From CAYWVO01 sp964461835 (lineage in GTDB: Bacteria > Zixibacteria > MSB-5A5 > WJJR01 > JAJRUJ01): a stretch of DNA of 64,000 nucleotides. How positions within the stretch are numbered: the first letter of the stretch is position 1; every line of letters begins with the position of its first letter. The notes below the pieces were generated by a model. It was not told the DNA's origin. It saw nothing but the letters and a program-made list of their open reading frames with translations, and did no database searches. Positions 1 to 9,197 of this stretch are shown here, piece by piece. The stretch is from contig CAYWVO010000002.1 in assembly GCA_964461835.1 (NCBI GenBank), forward strand, positions 133,078 through 197,077. The letters run 5' to 3'. The position numbers and the translations under genes were made by a program.

Positions 1-1
1 C

Positions 2-388
2 CAGAAAGAATTTAGCTCACGTGAGAAAAAGCTGGAGTTCCTTCGCCAGTACATTGGCATGGAGCTGTTGTACAAATCCGGTTTACGTCGCGGTATCGAT
101 CGCCAGCCAGCCGTGAAAGAGCAACTCGTCGACGCCAAACGGCAAATGGTTATCGATGAAATCCTGCGCACGGAAATCCTGGACAAAATCGACGTTAGTG
201 AGGCCGATCTCGACTTGTTTTATCAAGCGCATAAGGAAGACCTGTTTGAGGGCAAACCCAAAGAAGAGGTGCGGTCGCAAATCCAGCAGGAGTACATGCG
301 GTTAAAGCAACGGGAGATGTATTCTAAGATGATTGACGAGTTGATAACCGCTGAGCCGGTAGAAATATACGAAGAAAACATCAAGTAA
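2..388 (+). CDS. SurA/parvulin-type periplasmic chaperone, C-terminal part (5' end outside window)
   Basis: The reading frame is open from the window edge, so the N-terminus is missing; an internal ATG at 59 is probably not the start because the frame continues upstream in good helical sequence (REKKLEFLRQYIGMELL). The visible 128 residues are charged and helical, with a DLDLFYQAHKEDLF segment typical of the linker after the SurA N-domain, and end in VEIYEENIK, like the end of many peptidyl-prolyl isomerase chaperones. No parvulin catalytic domain is visible, so it may be a SurA_N-only chaperone, or the domain lies upstream. It is followed after 33 nt by the Bat operon. The family call is an inference from a fragment. 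Confidence 0.5.
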   Translation, partial: QKEFSSREKKLEFLRQYIGMELLYKSGLRRGIDRQPAVKEQLVDAKRQMVIDEILRTEILDKIDVSEADLDLFYQAHKEDLFEGKPKEEVRSQIQQEYMRLKQREMYSKMIDELITAEPVEIYEENIK

Positions 389-421
389 CAGTTTAATAAG
401 GGTGCAATTCTTGATCTGATT

Positions 422-1426
422 ATGTCTATCCACCGATTTACCCCACATATTCAATCAGTTATCAGCATGTCACTCCGAATTGGTGTTGTGGCAGTGGTGT
501 TGCTGCACGGCGCGTCGAGCATTGTTGGTGCACAGGGTGTCTCAATAACAGCGGAAGTCGACAAGACCGAAATAACCATCGGCGACCTCATTGAACTGGA
601 TATCACGATCGAGGCGGATACCGCGTTGGAAGTAACACTCCCCGATCTGAGTCTGATTCTCGATGCATACGAGGTCAAAGACTACCGGCGGGCCGATCCG
701 GTCCTGCGTGATGACGGTATCCGGGTGCACGAATATGCTTGCTCGCTAACCACCTGGACTACCGGCCGCTGGGTTATCCCGCCACTGTCGGTTACGTATG
801 CCGATTCACTGGGGCAGACCGCGACAGCCTCCTCGGATTCCATTTATATCGACGTGAAAAGTTTGTTGGCCGAGGCGGGGGAAGACACGGTCGATATCCA
901 TGATCTCAAACCACTGTACACGCCGGAACACCAAACCGCGTGGTATTACTATGTGGCCGGTGCGGCCGTTCTCCTCGGGCTGGGATTATGGCTGCTGTTA
1001 CGCCGTCGAAAGAAGGCCGAGGAACTGGAGGAGCAGGATACCCGCACACCCGACGAACGAGCATTTGACGAATTGAATGATCTCAAAGCAACACCATTCC
1101 TGGCTGAAGAACGGTGGCGGGAGTGGTATTTCGCCTTGACCGAAATTTGGCGGCGGTATCTCGATGGGCGCTATCGGGTCGACACGCTGGAGGCCACGAC
1201 CGAGGAGGTCAAAGCAATTAGCAGAGAATTGCCCTTTGACCGGGACGAGCAACGGGATATCGACGAATTTCTGGCGCGCGCTGATTTTGTGAAGTTCGCC
1301 CGGCTCGTGCCGGACTCCGGGATGCCCGAACAGGATTTCAACTGGGTGTGGGAATTTATCGAACGGACCAAAGTTGAACCGGTGGCAGAGGCCGGCAAAC
1401 TACCGCAAACCGGGACGGAAGGATAA
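422..1426 (+). CDS. BatD/DUF4381-like membrane protein at head of Bat operon
   Basis: 334 aa. A hydrophobic N-terminal segment (about residues 16-37) ends in a plausible signal-peptidase site after VGAQG, followed by a beta-rich extracytoplasmic domain resembling the BatD oxygen-tolerance domain (VDKTEITIGDLIELDITIEA). One transmembrane helix (about 178-198) ends in RRRKK, and a cytoplasmic helical domain with WREWYFALTEIWRRYLDGRY resembles DUF4381 and the BatD C-terminus. Such proteins sit beside MoxR/BatA operons and are thought to help assemble or anchor VWA complexes. It ends 6 nt before batA. The start is uncertain: ATG 467 would give a tighter signal peptide, and neither start has a clear ribosome site. 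It is a second, shorter BatD-like protein besides the full BatD downstream. Confidence 0.7.
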   Translation: MSIHRFTPHIQSVISMSLRIGVVAVVLLHGASSIVGAQGVSITAEVDKTEITIGDLIELDITIEADTALEVTLPDLSLILDAYEVKDYRRADPVLRDDGIRVHEYACSLTTWTTGRWVIPPLSVTYADSLGQTATASSDSIYIDVKSLLAEAGEDTVDIHDLKPLYTPEHQTAWYYYVAGAAVLLGLGLWLLLRRRKKAEELEEQDTRTPDERAFDELNDLKATPFLAEERWREWYFALTEIWRRYLDGRYRVDTLEATTEEVKAISRELPFDRDEQRDIDEFLARADFVKFARLVPDSGMPEQDFNWVWEFIERTKVEPVAEAGKLPQTGTEG

Positions 1427-1432
1427 GCAAGG

Positions 1433-2428
1433 ATGATTTTTCGCTTTGCGACACCATTGGTACTGATCCTGCTGGTTGTGGTCCCGGTGGTTCTGTACGT
1501 GTATTTTGTCCGGCGACGGGGCAAAGTCACACCCATCCGTTATTCAGACACTCGGCTGGTCTCGGATCTCAAACCGACTGCCCGGTTGAGGCAGCGGCAT
1601 CTGGTCATCCTGCTGCGGGCAATTGTTATCGCTCTGGTGATTATCGCGGCCGCCCGGCCACAGGCCGGAACGGTGATGTATGAGGTTTCCGCCGAGGGGA
1701 TCGATATTATGCTGGTGCTGGATATCTCCAGTTCGATGAAAGCCGAGGATTTCCGGCCGGAAAACCGGCTTGCCGTGGCCAAAGAAACAATCAAAGAGTT
1801 CGTTAACGGCAGGACAAACGATCGCATTGGCCTGGTGGTATTTGCGAAACAGGCGTTTACCCAATGTCCCCTAACGTTGGATTATGGAGTATTGATTAAT
1901 TTTCTGGAAGAGGTTGATTTTGGTTTATTGGAAGACGGCACCGCGATCGGTTTGGCAGTCGCCACCGGCTTAAACCGCCTCCGGGAATCGGAGGCTGAAT
2001 CCAAAGTCATGATCTTGCTTACTGATGGGGTCAACAACGCTGGATTCCCCGATCCTCGTCCGGCCGCCGAGATGGCAGAGGCATTGGATGTGAAACTTTA
2101 TACTGTTGGTGTCGGCAAACCCGGCAAAGCGCCGTACCCGGTGGATGATCCCATTTTCGGCCGTCGCTATCGCTACCTGCCGGAGCAAATCGATGAGCAG
2201 ATGCTCAAAGATATGGCCGAAACCACCGGTGGGCTGTACTTCCGGGCCAAAACGCCAAAAATGTTATCCGATATCTACGATCAAATTTCAGCGCTGGAAA
2301 AAACGGAAATCAAGTCGCAACAATACACCCGGTATAGTGAACTGTTCGGTTATTTCGCCTTGGCGGGGTTGGGATTGTTTTTGCTGGAACTCCTCCTGAC
2401 CCACACGCGATTCCGCCGGATCCCTTGA
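1433..2428 (+). CDS. batA: BatA, VWA-domain membrane protein
   Basis: 331 aa. Two N-terminal transmembrane helices (about 5-25 and 57-75) precede a von Willebrand factor A domain with an intact metal site: D97-I-S-S-S, the DGTAIG threonine loop and LLTDGVNNAG. A further helix near 308-326 anchors the C-terminus. BatA proteins face the periplasm and are thought to form a complex with BatB-E linked to stress or oxygen tolerance and MoxR ATPases; their molecular role is not settled. An AAGGA sits just before the ATG, and the stop is followed within 10 nt by batB. The layout and length are normal for the family. Confidence 0.92.
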   Translation: MIFRFATPLVLILLVVVPVVLYVYFVRRRGKVTPIRYSDTRLVSDLKPTARLRQRHLVILLRAIVIALVIIAAARPQAGTVMYEVSAEGIDIMLVLDISSSMKAEDFRPENRLAVAKETIKEFVNGRTNDRIGLVVFAKQAFTQCPLTLDYGVLINFLEEVDFGLLEDGTAIGLAVATGLNRLRESEAESKVMILLTDGVNNAGFPDPRPAAEMAEALDVKLYTVGVGKPGKAPYPVDDPIFGRRYRYLPEQIDEQMLKDMAETTGGLYFRAKTPKMLSDIYDQISALEKTEIKSQQYTRYSELFGYFALAGLGLFLLELLLTHTRFRRIP

Positions 2429-2436
2429 GGAACGCA

Positions 2437-3456
2437 ATGCGATTTGGCGCAGAAGAATATCTCTGGTTACTCTGGCTGGTGCCGTTGACTGCGGTGCTGC
2501 TCTGGCTGGCGTATCGCTTCCGAGCGCAGGCACGGCTGCGATTTGCCGACGCGTCTCTCCTGGAGCGCCTGCTCGCCGGATATTCACCGCAACGCCGCTT
2601 CGCCAAAACCGTGTTGCTGGTTGTGGGAATTTTCTTCCTTACGTTCGCCTTGGCCCGGCCGCAATTCGGCGAGAAAATGGTTTTTCTCAAGCGTAAAGGC
2701 GTCGACATCGTGGTCCTGCTGGACACCTCAAAATCGATGCTCGCGCGCGACATGAAGCCTGACCGCCTCAGCAAAGCCAAGCAGGAAATCTATGGCATGC
2801 TCGAACGCATGACCGGTGATCGGGTGGGGTTGGTTTGCTTCGCCGGCGAAGCGATTATCCAATGTCCACTGACGCTGGACTACGGCGCAGCACGAACACT
2901 GGTGACCGCGGTCGACCGGTATGCGGTCGGCAAACCGGGCACGGCTATCGGTGAGGCAATTAGCAAAGCGGTCACGATGTTCGATCCCACCGAAAAGAAA
3001 TTTAAAGTCGCGCTGCTGATCACGGACGGAGAAGACCACACCGGCAACGCCGAGGCCGCCGCCGAGGAAGCCAAAAAAGCCGGGATCAATATCTACGCGA
3101 TCGGTATCGGCTCACCCTCCGGTGAACCAATCCCGGAGTTTGACGAGCAGGGCAATGTTACCGGCTTCAAAAAAGACCGCAACGGCCGGGTGATCATGAG
3201 CAAACTCGATGAGTACACGCTGCAAAAAATCGCGCTGACCACCAACGGAAAATACTATCGGGCGTCGGCCGGGGAACTGGAGCTGGATCGCATTTACGAC
3301 GAAATAGCAGAAATGGAGAAGAAGGAACTCGAAGGGAAGTTGTTCACGCAGTATGAAGACCGCTTCTCCTGGTTTTTGGTGCCTGCGGCGGTGCTGTTGG
3401 CGGTCGAGGCCATTATTTCCGAGCGGCGAAGAAAATCCGGTGGGCGCAACGTATAA
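2437..3456 (+). CDS. batB: BatB, VWA-domain membrane protein
   Basis: 339 aa from ATG 2437, chosen over an in-frame TTG at 2425 because GAGGA lies 5 nt upstream of this ATG. Topology copies BatA: helices at about 8-26 and 57-72, then a VWA domain with D96-T-S-K-S, KPGTAIGEAI and ITDGEDHTGN, then a C-terminal helix (WFLVPAAVLLAVEAII). The metal-site residues are complete. It is the second VWA partner of the Bat complex, directly behind batA and ahead of batC, the canonical order. Some BatB proteins carry C-terminal TPRs; this one does not, and the TPR part is the separate BatC. Confidence 0.92.
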   Translation: MRFGAEEYLWLLWLVPLTAVLLWLAYRFRAQARLRFADASLLERLLAGYSPQRRFAKTVLLVVGIFFLTFALARPQFGEKMVFLKRKGVDIVVLLDTSKSMLARDMKPDRLSKAKQEIYGMLERMTGDRVGLVCFAGEAIIQCPLTLDYGAARTLVTAVDRYAVGKPGTAIGEAISKAVTMFDPTEKKFKVALLITDGEDHTGNAEAAAEEAKKAGINIYAIGIGSPSGEPIPEFDEQGNVTGFKKDRNGRVIMSKLDEYTLQKIALTTNGKYYRASAGELELDRIYDEIAEMEKKELEGKLFTQYEDRFSWFLVPAAVLLAVEAIISERRRKSGGRNV

Positions 3457-3498
3457 TTGGATGTGCGAAGACATTGGAATACATACACGGTGTTGACC

Positions 3499-4329
3499 AT
3501 GGGATTACGATCCAGCGTACTTGGGCTACTATTAGCAGGGGTGTTGTGCTTTTCGGTGGATGCCCGCGCCGACGACTACCGAAAATTGATCACCGAGGGA
3601 AATCGCTTGTACGAGGAAGGAAATTACGACGAAGCCCTCAACAAATACCGCGAAGCGCAAATTGAACGGCCGGAAGCCGGGGAAATCCAATACAATATCG
3701 GCAGTACCTTGTATCGCCAGGGAGCATTTAAAGAATCAGCGGAGATATTCCCCAACGCCACGACCACCGACGATTCCCGGCTGGAAGCTCACACCTACTA
3801 CAACCAGGGAAATGCCTTCTTTCGGCAACAGGATTACCCGCAAGCCATCGAAGCCTACAAGCAGGCGTTGAAGCTCAATCCGGAAGATGAGGATGCAAAG
3901 TTCAATCTCGAACTGGCGCGCAAAAAGCTCAAAGAGCAAATGAAACCGCAGCAACAGCAGCAACAGCAGCAACAACAGAAAGAACAACAACAGCAGAACG
4001 AACAGCAACAACAAGATCAGGAACAAAACCAACAACAGCAGGACAAACAACAACAGCAACAACAGCAACAACAAGACGAGCAAAATCAACAACAGCAGCA
4101 GCAGGACGAACAGGAACAACAGCAACAACAACAGCGGGCGGGCGAACAGGATGAATCCGGCGCGGATTCTACTCAGCAACAACCGGCACAGGCCCAAGCC
4201 ATGGAGGGGATGACCAAAGAAGACGCCGAACGAATCCTCGATGCCCTTAAAGATGAAGAACAGCGGCTGCAAAAGGAAAAGCGGCGAGCCCAAACGTCAC
4301 GCAGTTCCTCGGTGATTAAGGACTGGTAA
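3499..4329 (+). CDS. batC: BatC, TPR protein with glutamine-rich tail
   Basis: 276 aa from ATG 3499, which gives a clean signal peptide (MGLRSSVLGLLLAGVLCFSV, cleavage after ARA). An in-frame TTG at 3457 is unlikely. About three TPR motifs span residues 25-135 (NRLYEEGNYDEALNKYREAQ; NQGNAFFRQQDYPQAIEAYK), followed by a 60-residue glutamine-rich stretch, then a helix (MEGMTKEDAERILDALKDEE). The family usually has exactly this TPR, low-complexity and short terminal helix layout. It probably acts as periplasmic scaffold for the VWA proteins. It lies 42 nt after batB and 18 nt before batD. Confidence 0.88.
   Translation: MGLRSSVLGLLLAGVLCFSVDARADDYRKLITEGNRLYEEGNYDEALNKYREAQIERPEAGEIQYNIGSTLYRQGAFKESAEIFPNATTTDDSRLEAHTYYNQGNAFFRQQDYPQAIEAYKQALKLNPEDEDAKFNLELARKKLKEQMKPQQQQQQQQQQKEQQQQNEQQQQDQEQNQQQQDKQQQQQQQQQDEQNQQQQQQDEQEQQQQQQRAGEQDESGADSTQQQPAQAQAMEGMTKEDAERILDALKDEEQRLQKEKRRAQTSRSSSVIKDW
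3949..4134 (+). repeat. CAA/CAG low-complexity tract coding poly-glutamine in batC
   Basis: About 62 codons, mostly CAA and CAG with scattered Asp, Glu, Asn and Lys codons. The two glutamine codons are mixed irregularly rather than being one pure triplet, so the tract may be under protein-level selection and less prone to slippage than a pure microsatellite. It is the likely linker between TPR domain and terminal helix. Confidence 0.85.
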
Positions 4330-4347
4330 GGTCTACCCGCGAGAGCT

Positions 4348-6258
4348 ATGGTCAGGAAGCAGCGGACATATTGCCGAGAACGGCGAAGCCTTGGTGCTCT
4401 CGTTGTCGGCGTGGGGTGCAGTCTGCTGATGTTGGTCGTGGGTTTACCGGTACAAGCAGCAGTCACGATGAATGCCTCGGTGGACCGCACCACCACGACC
4501 GTAGATGACCCGCTCACCTTGACCCTGGAAATTACCGGTGACCAGAAATCCCTCCCCGAACCAAAGTTACCCGATCTGTCCGCATTTGAAGTCTATTCCT
4601 CAGGTCGCAATCAGTCATTTAATTGGGTCAACGGTCAGGTTTCCTCCTCGATTCGCTATAACTATATCCTTGTCCCCAAAAAGACCGGTACGCTGACCAT
4701 CGGCCCGGCAACGATGACCGTGGACGGCAAAACCATCCGAACCGCACCCATCACTATCGACGTCACGAAACGAAAGCCGTCTCGCCTCCCGCAGCAACAA
4801 CCTGATCAGCGGGGGGGAGGTTCATCTGGCGGTTCGTCGCAACCGGAAGGCCATAAAATTTTTATTGAGGCGGTGCTGGATCACGACACGGTGTATGTGA
4901 ATCAACAAGTAAAGTTGATCTTTCGGCTGTATCGCGGCGAACAGTTGATGTCCAGCCCGGAATACCGTCCGCCGTCATTCAACGACTTCTGGAAAGAGGA
5001 CTTGCCGCCGAATCGGAAATACTATAAGACAATTAACGGAGTGCGGTATGATGTTACCGAAATTCAGTTCGCGTTGTTTCCCATTTCGGCGGGGGAAAAG
5101 ACCATTGATCCATTCTCTTTAACCGCCATGGTACCCGAGGAGCGCCGCCGTCAACGGCGCGATCCGTTTGGCTTTTTTGATGATGATTTCTTTTCGGCTT
5201 TTCGTCGGGGAAAACCCGTCACCCTCACGACCAAACCCCTGACGCTGATGGTACTCCCCATCCCCACCGAGAATCGACCACCGAACTTCTCCGGTCTGGT
5301 CGGTTCGTTCGATATTACCGCGACATATGATCGCACCACCGTCGCGGTCAACGAGCCAATCACCGCCACGGTCCAAATCTCAGGCGAGGGTAATATCAAG
5401 TCCGTTACCGAACCCGTGATAGAGGCGCCGGATAATTTTCGTGTCTATAACGCCGGATCGCAGGAGAATGTAAGCAAGGCGGGCTACCAGGTCAGCGGGT
5501 CAAAGACATTCGAGGAAGTCTTTGTACCTCGCCGCGCCGGAACGTATGAACTCCCAGGGTTTTCGCTTAATTTCTACGATCCGGAAAAGCAGGCATTCGC
5601 CGAACGCACCACCGATCCACTCAGCGTGACTGTCACTCCCGGCGAAGGGGAGTTTTCCCTACCGCCACCGGCGGCCGATCCGGAAGACATCGGCTATCTG
5701 GCCAAAGACATACGCTTCTTACACGAAATCGATACTCCGCTCGCCCGCGCCCGCGGCACTGCATCGTATTGGTTTTTTGGGTTAGTCCATGCCGTGGGCA
5801 TTATTGGACTTGCCGCCGTTTTGGTGGCACGCCGGCATCGTGATCGGCTCAGTACCGATGTGGCATTTCGGCGAGGACGGTACGCCCTGCGCGACGCCAA
5901 TAAGCGCCTGGCGCGGGCACGAAAGCGGCTCACTACGCAGGACACCGCAGGTTTTTATGCCGCTATCGCGGACGCGATCACTGAATATCTCGGCGATCGG
6001 CTGAACCGTGCCGGTGCAGGGGTTACCCGTGGGGAAATCGCCGCGGCCCTGACAGATGCCGGGATACCCCAAGAGTTGATTACGCAATGCCTGGCCCTCC
6101 TCGATGACTGCGATCAAGCGCGCTTTGCCCCGGGAACGTCGGCGGATGATGCAATGGAGCGCACTTTTTCCCAGGCCCGCGATTTATTAGTCGCCATGGA
6201 TCGAGTCTGGCAAAATAAAAAGTCGAGTCGCAAAAGGACGGGGAGTGGGGCACTGTGA
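4348..6258 (+). CDS. batD: BatD, oxygen-tolerance protein
   Basis: 636 aa. A signal segment (about 20-38, ending PVQA) is followed by several Ig-like oxygen-tolerance domains; the first begins NASVDRTTTTVDDPLTLTLE and a similar motif recurs near residue 330 (TATYDRTTVAVNEPITATVQ). A single transmembrane helix near 473-495 (YWFFGLVHAVGIIGLAAVLV) precedes a cytoplasmic helical tail (DTAGFYAAIADAITEYLGDR). Length and topology are normal for BatD. The gene overlaps batE by 4 nt (GTGA), so the two are translationally coupled. Confidence 0.88.
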   Translation: MVRKQRTYCRERRSLGALVVGVGCSLLMLVVGLPVQAAVTMNASVDRTTTTVDDPLTLTLEITGDQKSLPEPKLPDLSAFEVYSSGRNQSFNWVNGQVSSSIRYNYILVPKKTGTLTIGPATMTVDGKTIRTAPITIDVTKRKPSRLPQQQPDQRGGGSSGGSSQPEGHKIFIEAVLDHDTVYVNQQVKLIFRLYRGEQLMSSPEYRPPSFNDFWKEDLPPNRKYYKTINGVRYDVTEIQFALFPISAGEKTIDPFSLTAMVPEERRRQRRDPFGFFDDDFFSAFRRGKPVTLTTKPLTLMVLPIPTENRPPNFSGLVGSFDITATYDRTTVAVNEPITATVQISGEGNIKSVTEPVIEAPDNFRVYNAGSQENVSKAGYQVSGSKTFEEVFVPRRAGTYELPGFSLNFYDPEKQAFAERTTDPLSVTVTPGEGEFSLPPPAADPEDIGYLAKDIRFLHEIDTPLARARGTASYWFFGLVHAVGIIGLAAVLVARRHRDRLSTDVAFRRGRYALRDANKRLARARKRLTTQDTAGFYAAIADAITEYLGDRLNRAGAGVTRGEIAAALTDAGIPQELITQCLALLDDCDQARFAPGTSADDAMERTFSQARDLLVAMDRVWQNKKSSRKRTGSGAL

Positions 6259-7028
6259 AGCCGATACGGCGATTACTGCCGAGCATGCTGGCCACAACGG
6301 TCCTTGTGGCCGGTTTGGCCCCTCCCATAGCGGCACAATCTCCAGACCGCCTGGTCGACTCGGCGGCCGTGTACTATCAACGCGGCGAATATGAAGCGGC
6401 CGCGGACATGTATCAGGCGGTGATTAATCGGGGCATTGACGATCCACGGGTCTGGTACAACCTGGGAAATGCCGAATTCAAATCCGGCAACATGGGCAAA
6501 GCCATCAAAGCCTATCTTCGCGCCCAGCGGCTGGCGCCGCGTGATCCCGATATTGAGGCTAATCTGCAATTCGTTCGCCTTTATGCCGCTGATAAAATAG
6601 AACCCGCTCAGCAATTTTTCATCGCTGGCTGGGCCGACTGGTTCGCCGATCATTTCACCTTTGGTGAATGGCTGACGGTCTCCACCAGTCTTTTCCTCAT
6701 CCTGATCATTCTGACCTCACTGAAAATCTGGTCTAACCGTCATGGACACGCCGCCTGGTACTGGCTGGGCGTGGGCGTGGTCCTCTGGCTGATTGTGCTG
6801 GGCGGCGCCGCCAGACGATATCACGACGAATTCCTGCGTGACCGGGGCGTGGTCGTCGTGGATGAAACCCCGGTGCGTGGCGGTCCCGGCAGTGAATATA
6901 CGCTGCAGTTTACTGGTCACGACGGACTTGTGTTCACGATCGAACGCAGCGAAAACAACTGGCTGCTGGTCTCCTTCCAAAATGGGGTAAAGGGCTGGTT
7001 GCGTCAGGATGCTATTGAACTCATCTAA
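6255..7028 (+). CDS. batE: BatE, TPR plus SH3-like membrane protein
   Basis: 257 aa. The GTG start overlaps the batD stop by 4 nt. Signal segment (SMLATTVLVAGLAPPIAAQ), a pair of TPRs (residues 30-110; NLGNAEFKSGNMGKAIKAYL), two transmembrane helices (about 135-155 and 165-183) and a C-terminal bacterial SH3-type domain (VVVVDETPVRGGPGSEY to GWLRQDAIEL). This is the standard BatE build. The SH3 part would lie in the periplasm and could bind peptidoglycan or peptide; that is inference. It closes the operon; 80 nt follow before the next gene. Confidence 0.85.
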   Translation: MKPIRRLLPSMLATTVLVAGLAPPIAAQSPDRLVDSAAVYYQRGEYEAAADMYQAVINRGIDDPRVWYNLGNAEFKSGNMGKAIKAYLRAQRLAPRDPDIEANLQFVRLYAADKIEPAQQFFIAGWADWFADHFTFGEWLTVSTSLFLILIILTSLKIWSNRHGHAAWYWLGVGVVLWLIVLGGAARRYHDEFLRDRGVVVVDETPVRGGPGSEYTLQFTGHDGLVFTIERSENNWLLVSFQNGVKGWLRQDAIELI

Positions 7029-7108
7029 GCAATTTTCTTCCTCCCAGGCGGTCGTCCGTAGGGTCGGAATTTATTGACAATTGTAGGGAAGTCGGGCACT
7101 TTGGGGGC

Positions 7109-8233
7109 ATGAAGCGTGCGTTTTACAAGCGCAAGCGATTTTTGGGTGCGCTCATTATCCTTGCGTTTATCGTGTACGTTTTCTGGGATATCGACCTCGC
7201 AGCGTCCTGGGCCGCCTTTACCAAAATTGAACCGCTGTACTTCGTCCCGGTCGTCTTAGGGTTGCTGCTGGTTCCCCTGGCCCGGGCTCAGCGACTGAAA
7301 TTTATCATGGACCCGGAGAAGCACGTGGGGCCCTGGCGGGTATTTGAAGTCTACAACGTTGCGCAAATGCTGAATAGTTTTGTCCCGGCGGTCGGCCCGG
7401 TCGCCCGTGTCCTATTCTTTGCCAGAATTTTCAACCTTCCCAAGACCTTCGCCTTCACCGTGGTGATGCTTGAGGTTCTCTTTGATGCCATCACATTAGT
7501 GTTGTTAATCTTCATCGTCTCGACAATCGCAGTCATGCCCGAATGGTTGCTGCGCAGCGAACTGGCCATATTCACTGCGACCGTGTTGTTGTTTATCTTT
7601 TGTTATTATGTGTTGCACCGCGGGGAGAAATCTGGCAACTGGGCGCCACGGTGGATGCACCGTCTGCCGGAAAGTTGGGTAAACACCTGGACCAAGGCCA
7701 TGCAATCGATGGTTGCCGGTCTGCGGATGCTCAAGAGTTGGCGGCACCTGGCACGGGTGCTGTTGTTTTCGGTCATCTTCTGGATGGCACGCGTTTTCAT
7801 CGTTTTTTCTTTACTGTACGCATTTCAATTTGACGTGCCATTCTGGGGTGCGATCGTGGTCCTGGTGATGCTCTCCATTGCAATTATGGTTCAAATCTCA
7901 CCCGGCAACGTCGGGACATTTCAGTTTGCCTGCATTCTCGGGCTTTCGCTCTACGGGGTAAAGAAAGAGGCGGCGTTGAGTTTCTCTCTGGTGCTGCACG
8001 CGTTGGAAATGTTAACCGTGCTCACGCTCGGGTTTTTCAGCTCAGTGCATGCTGCCATCCGCTTGCGCGAATTGCCCGCCGCCGATGAGGATGATAACGA
8101 CATTGATACTTCCACCGTCATTGCTCCCGATAGAGCATCACGGCCGGAAGCGGCGGCGACACCCGAGGCATCTTCGCCGGAAGAAGAAGGGGATGCCAAA
8201 TACCTCCAACCTGATCGCCCCCCGCTCAGGTAA
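7109..8233 (+). CDS. Flippase-like (UPF0104/LPG synthase-like) membrane protein
   Basis: 374 aa with about eight hydrophobic helices across residues 12-320, beginning RKRFLGALIILAFIVYVFWD. The pattern and motifs such as VGPVARVLFFARIF and QISPGNVGTFQFACI match the lysylphosphatidylglycerol synthase TM-region family (AglD/MprF-N type, often called flippase-like). Members move or modify lipid-linked substrates, but the substrate here is unknown. The last 55 residues are acidic and Pro/Ala-rich and probably disordered. A TTGACA at 7074 could be a -35 box for a separate promoter but lacks a good -10. rsgA follows after 5 nt. Confidence 0.75.
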   Translation: MKRAFYKRKRFLGALIILAFIVYVFWDIDLAASWAAFTKIEPLYFVPVVLGLLLVPLARAQRLKFIMDPEKHVGPWRVFEVYNVAQMLNSFVPAVGPVARVLFFARIFNLPKTFAFTVVMLEVLFDAITLVLLIFIVSTIAVMPEWLLRSELAIFTATVLLFIFCYYVLHRGEKSGNWAPRWMHRLPESWVNTWTKAMQSMVAGLRMLKSWRHLARVLLFSVIFWMARVFIVFSLLYAFQFDVPFWGAIVVLVMLSIAIMVQISPGNVGTFQFACILGLSLYGVKKEAALSFSLVLHALEMLTVLTLGFFSSVHAAIRLRELPAADEDDNDIDTSTVIAPDRASRPEAAATPEASSPEEEGDAKYLQPDRPPLR

Positions 8234-8238
8234 ACGGG

Positions 8239-9180
8239 GTGGAAACCACGGCCATGGCCAGCGATGCTTTCAAAATCGGTCGAGTGCTGCGGTCCTACGG
8301 CAACCGGTACATCGTGCGGACCGCCGACGGCTCCTATGATTGCCGCCTGCGGGGCAAATTTCGTCTCTCCACCAAAAAACAAACCCCACCCGTTGCGGTC
8401 GGGGACCGCGTCACGATCTCCATTGAGCAATCTCCCTACGGCGTCATTGAAGAGATCGCCGAGCGGGAGACCAAGATTTCGCGGCCGGACGTCACCAACC
8501 CGGATGTCGAGCATGTCATTGTGGCCAATGTCGATCAATTAGTCATCATCAATGCGGTACGCCGACCGCACTATAAACTCGGTGCGATTGATCGGTTTTT
8601 GCTGGCTGCCGAGCGTAACGGTCTAACCGCGTGCGTCTGTCTGAACAAAATCGACCTCGCCCGCGATACGCGGTATCGAGACGTGATCAAGATGTATCGC
8701 GCTATCGGCTACCGGGCAGTTGCCTGTTCGGCGAAAACCGGGGAAGGGCTGGAGGAATTCAAAGCGGTGTTACAATTGCGAACGTCCATCCTGGCCGGGC
8801 ATTCCGGCGTCGGGAAATCTTCGTTGATTAACGCCATTCAGCCCGGTCTGGAAATCGCCACCGCCGAAATTTCCGATGCCACCGGCAAAGGCGTCCACAC
8901 GACCACGACGATTGAGCTGCATCCGCTGGATTTTGGTGGGTATGTGGCGGATACGCCGGGGTTGCGGGAAATCGGCCTGTGGGATATCCGGCCGGAAGAT
9001 TTGGCCGATCTCTACCCGGAAATGCGTGAACGAGCCGGTCTCTGCAGATTTCGCAACTGCGCTCATATCGGTGAACCCGATTGTGCCATCAAACTGGCCG
9101 TTGACGAGAAGGATATTGCGCCGGAACGCTATGATACCTATGTTCGAATTTATCGGAGCCTGCGTGAGAAGCAGGCCTGA
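8239..9180 (+). CDS. rsgA: RsgA, small-subunit ribosome biogenesis GTPase
   Basis: 313 aa from GTG 8239, or 308 from ATG 8254 (MASDAFKIGRV), which I consider about equally likely. N-terminal OB-fold, then the circularly permuted GTPase order G4 (CLNKIDL), G1 (GHSGVGKSS), G3 (DTPGLREIG), then a zinc knuckle CRFRNCAHIGEPDC. RsgA releases assembly factors from the maturing 30S subunit in a GTP-dependent step. All motifs are intact. It is probably cotranscribed with the flippase-like gene upstream and the lipoprotein 18 nt downstream. Confidence 0.95.
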   Translation: METTAMASDAFKIGRVLRSYGNRYIVRTADGSYDCRLRGKFRLSTKKQTPPVAVGDRVTISIEQSPYGVIEEIAERETKISRPDVTNPDVEHVIVANVDQLVIINAVRRPHYKLGAIDRFLLAAERNGLTACVCLNKIDLARDTRYRDVIKMYRAIGYRAVACSAKTGEGLEEFKAVLQLRTSILAGHSGVGKSSLINAIQPGLEIATAEISDATGKGVHTTTTIELHPLDFGGYVADTPGLREIGLWDIRPEDLADLYPEMRERAGLCRFRNCAHIGEPDCAIKLAVDEKDIAPERYDTYVRIYRSLREKQA

Positions 9181-9197
9181 AGGAAAGGGCACGACCA

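Noticed and set aside
3736..4293. Leucine-rich minus-strand frame opposite batC
   Set aside because: It is the reverse reading of the CAA/CAG glutamine tract, which gives poly-leucine; a shadow of batC.
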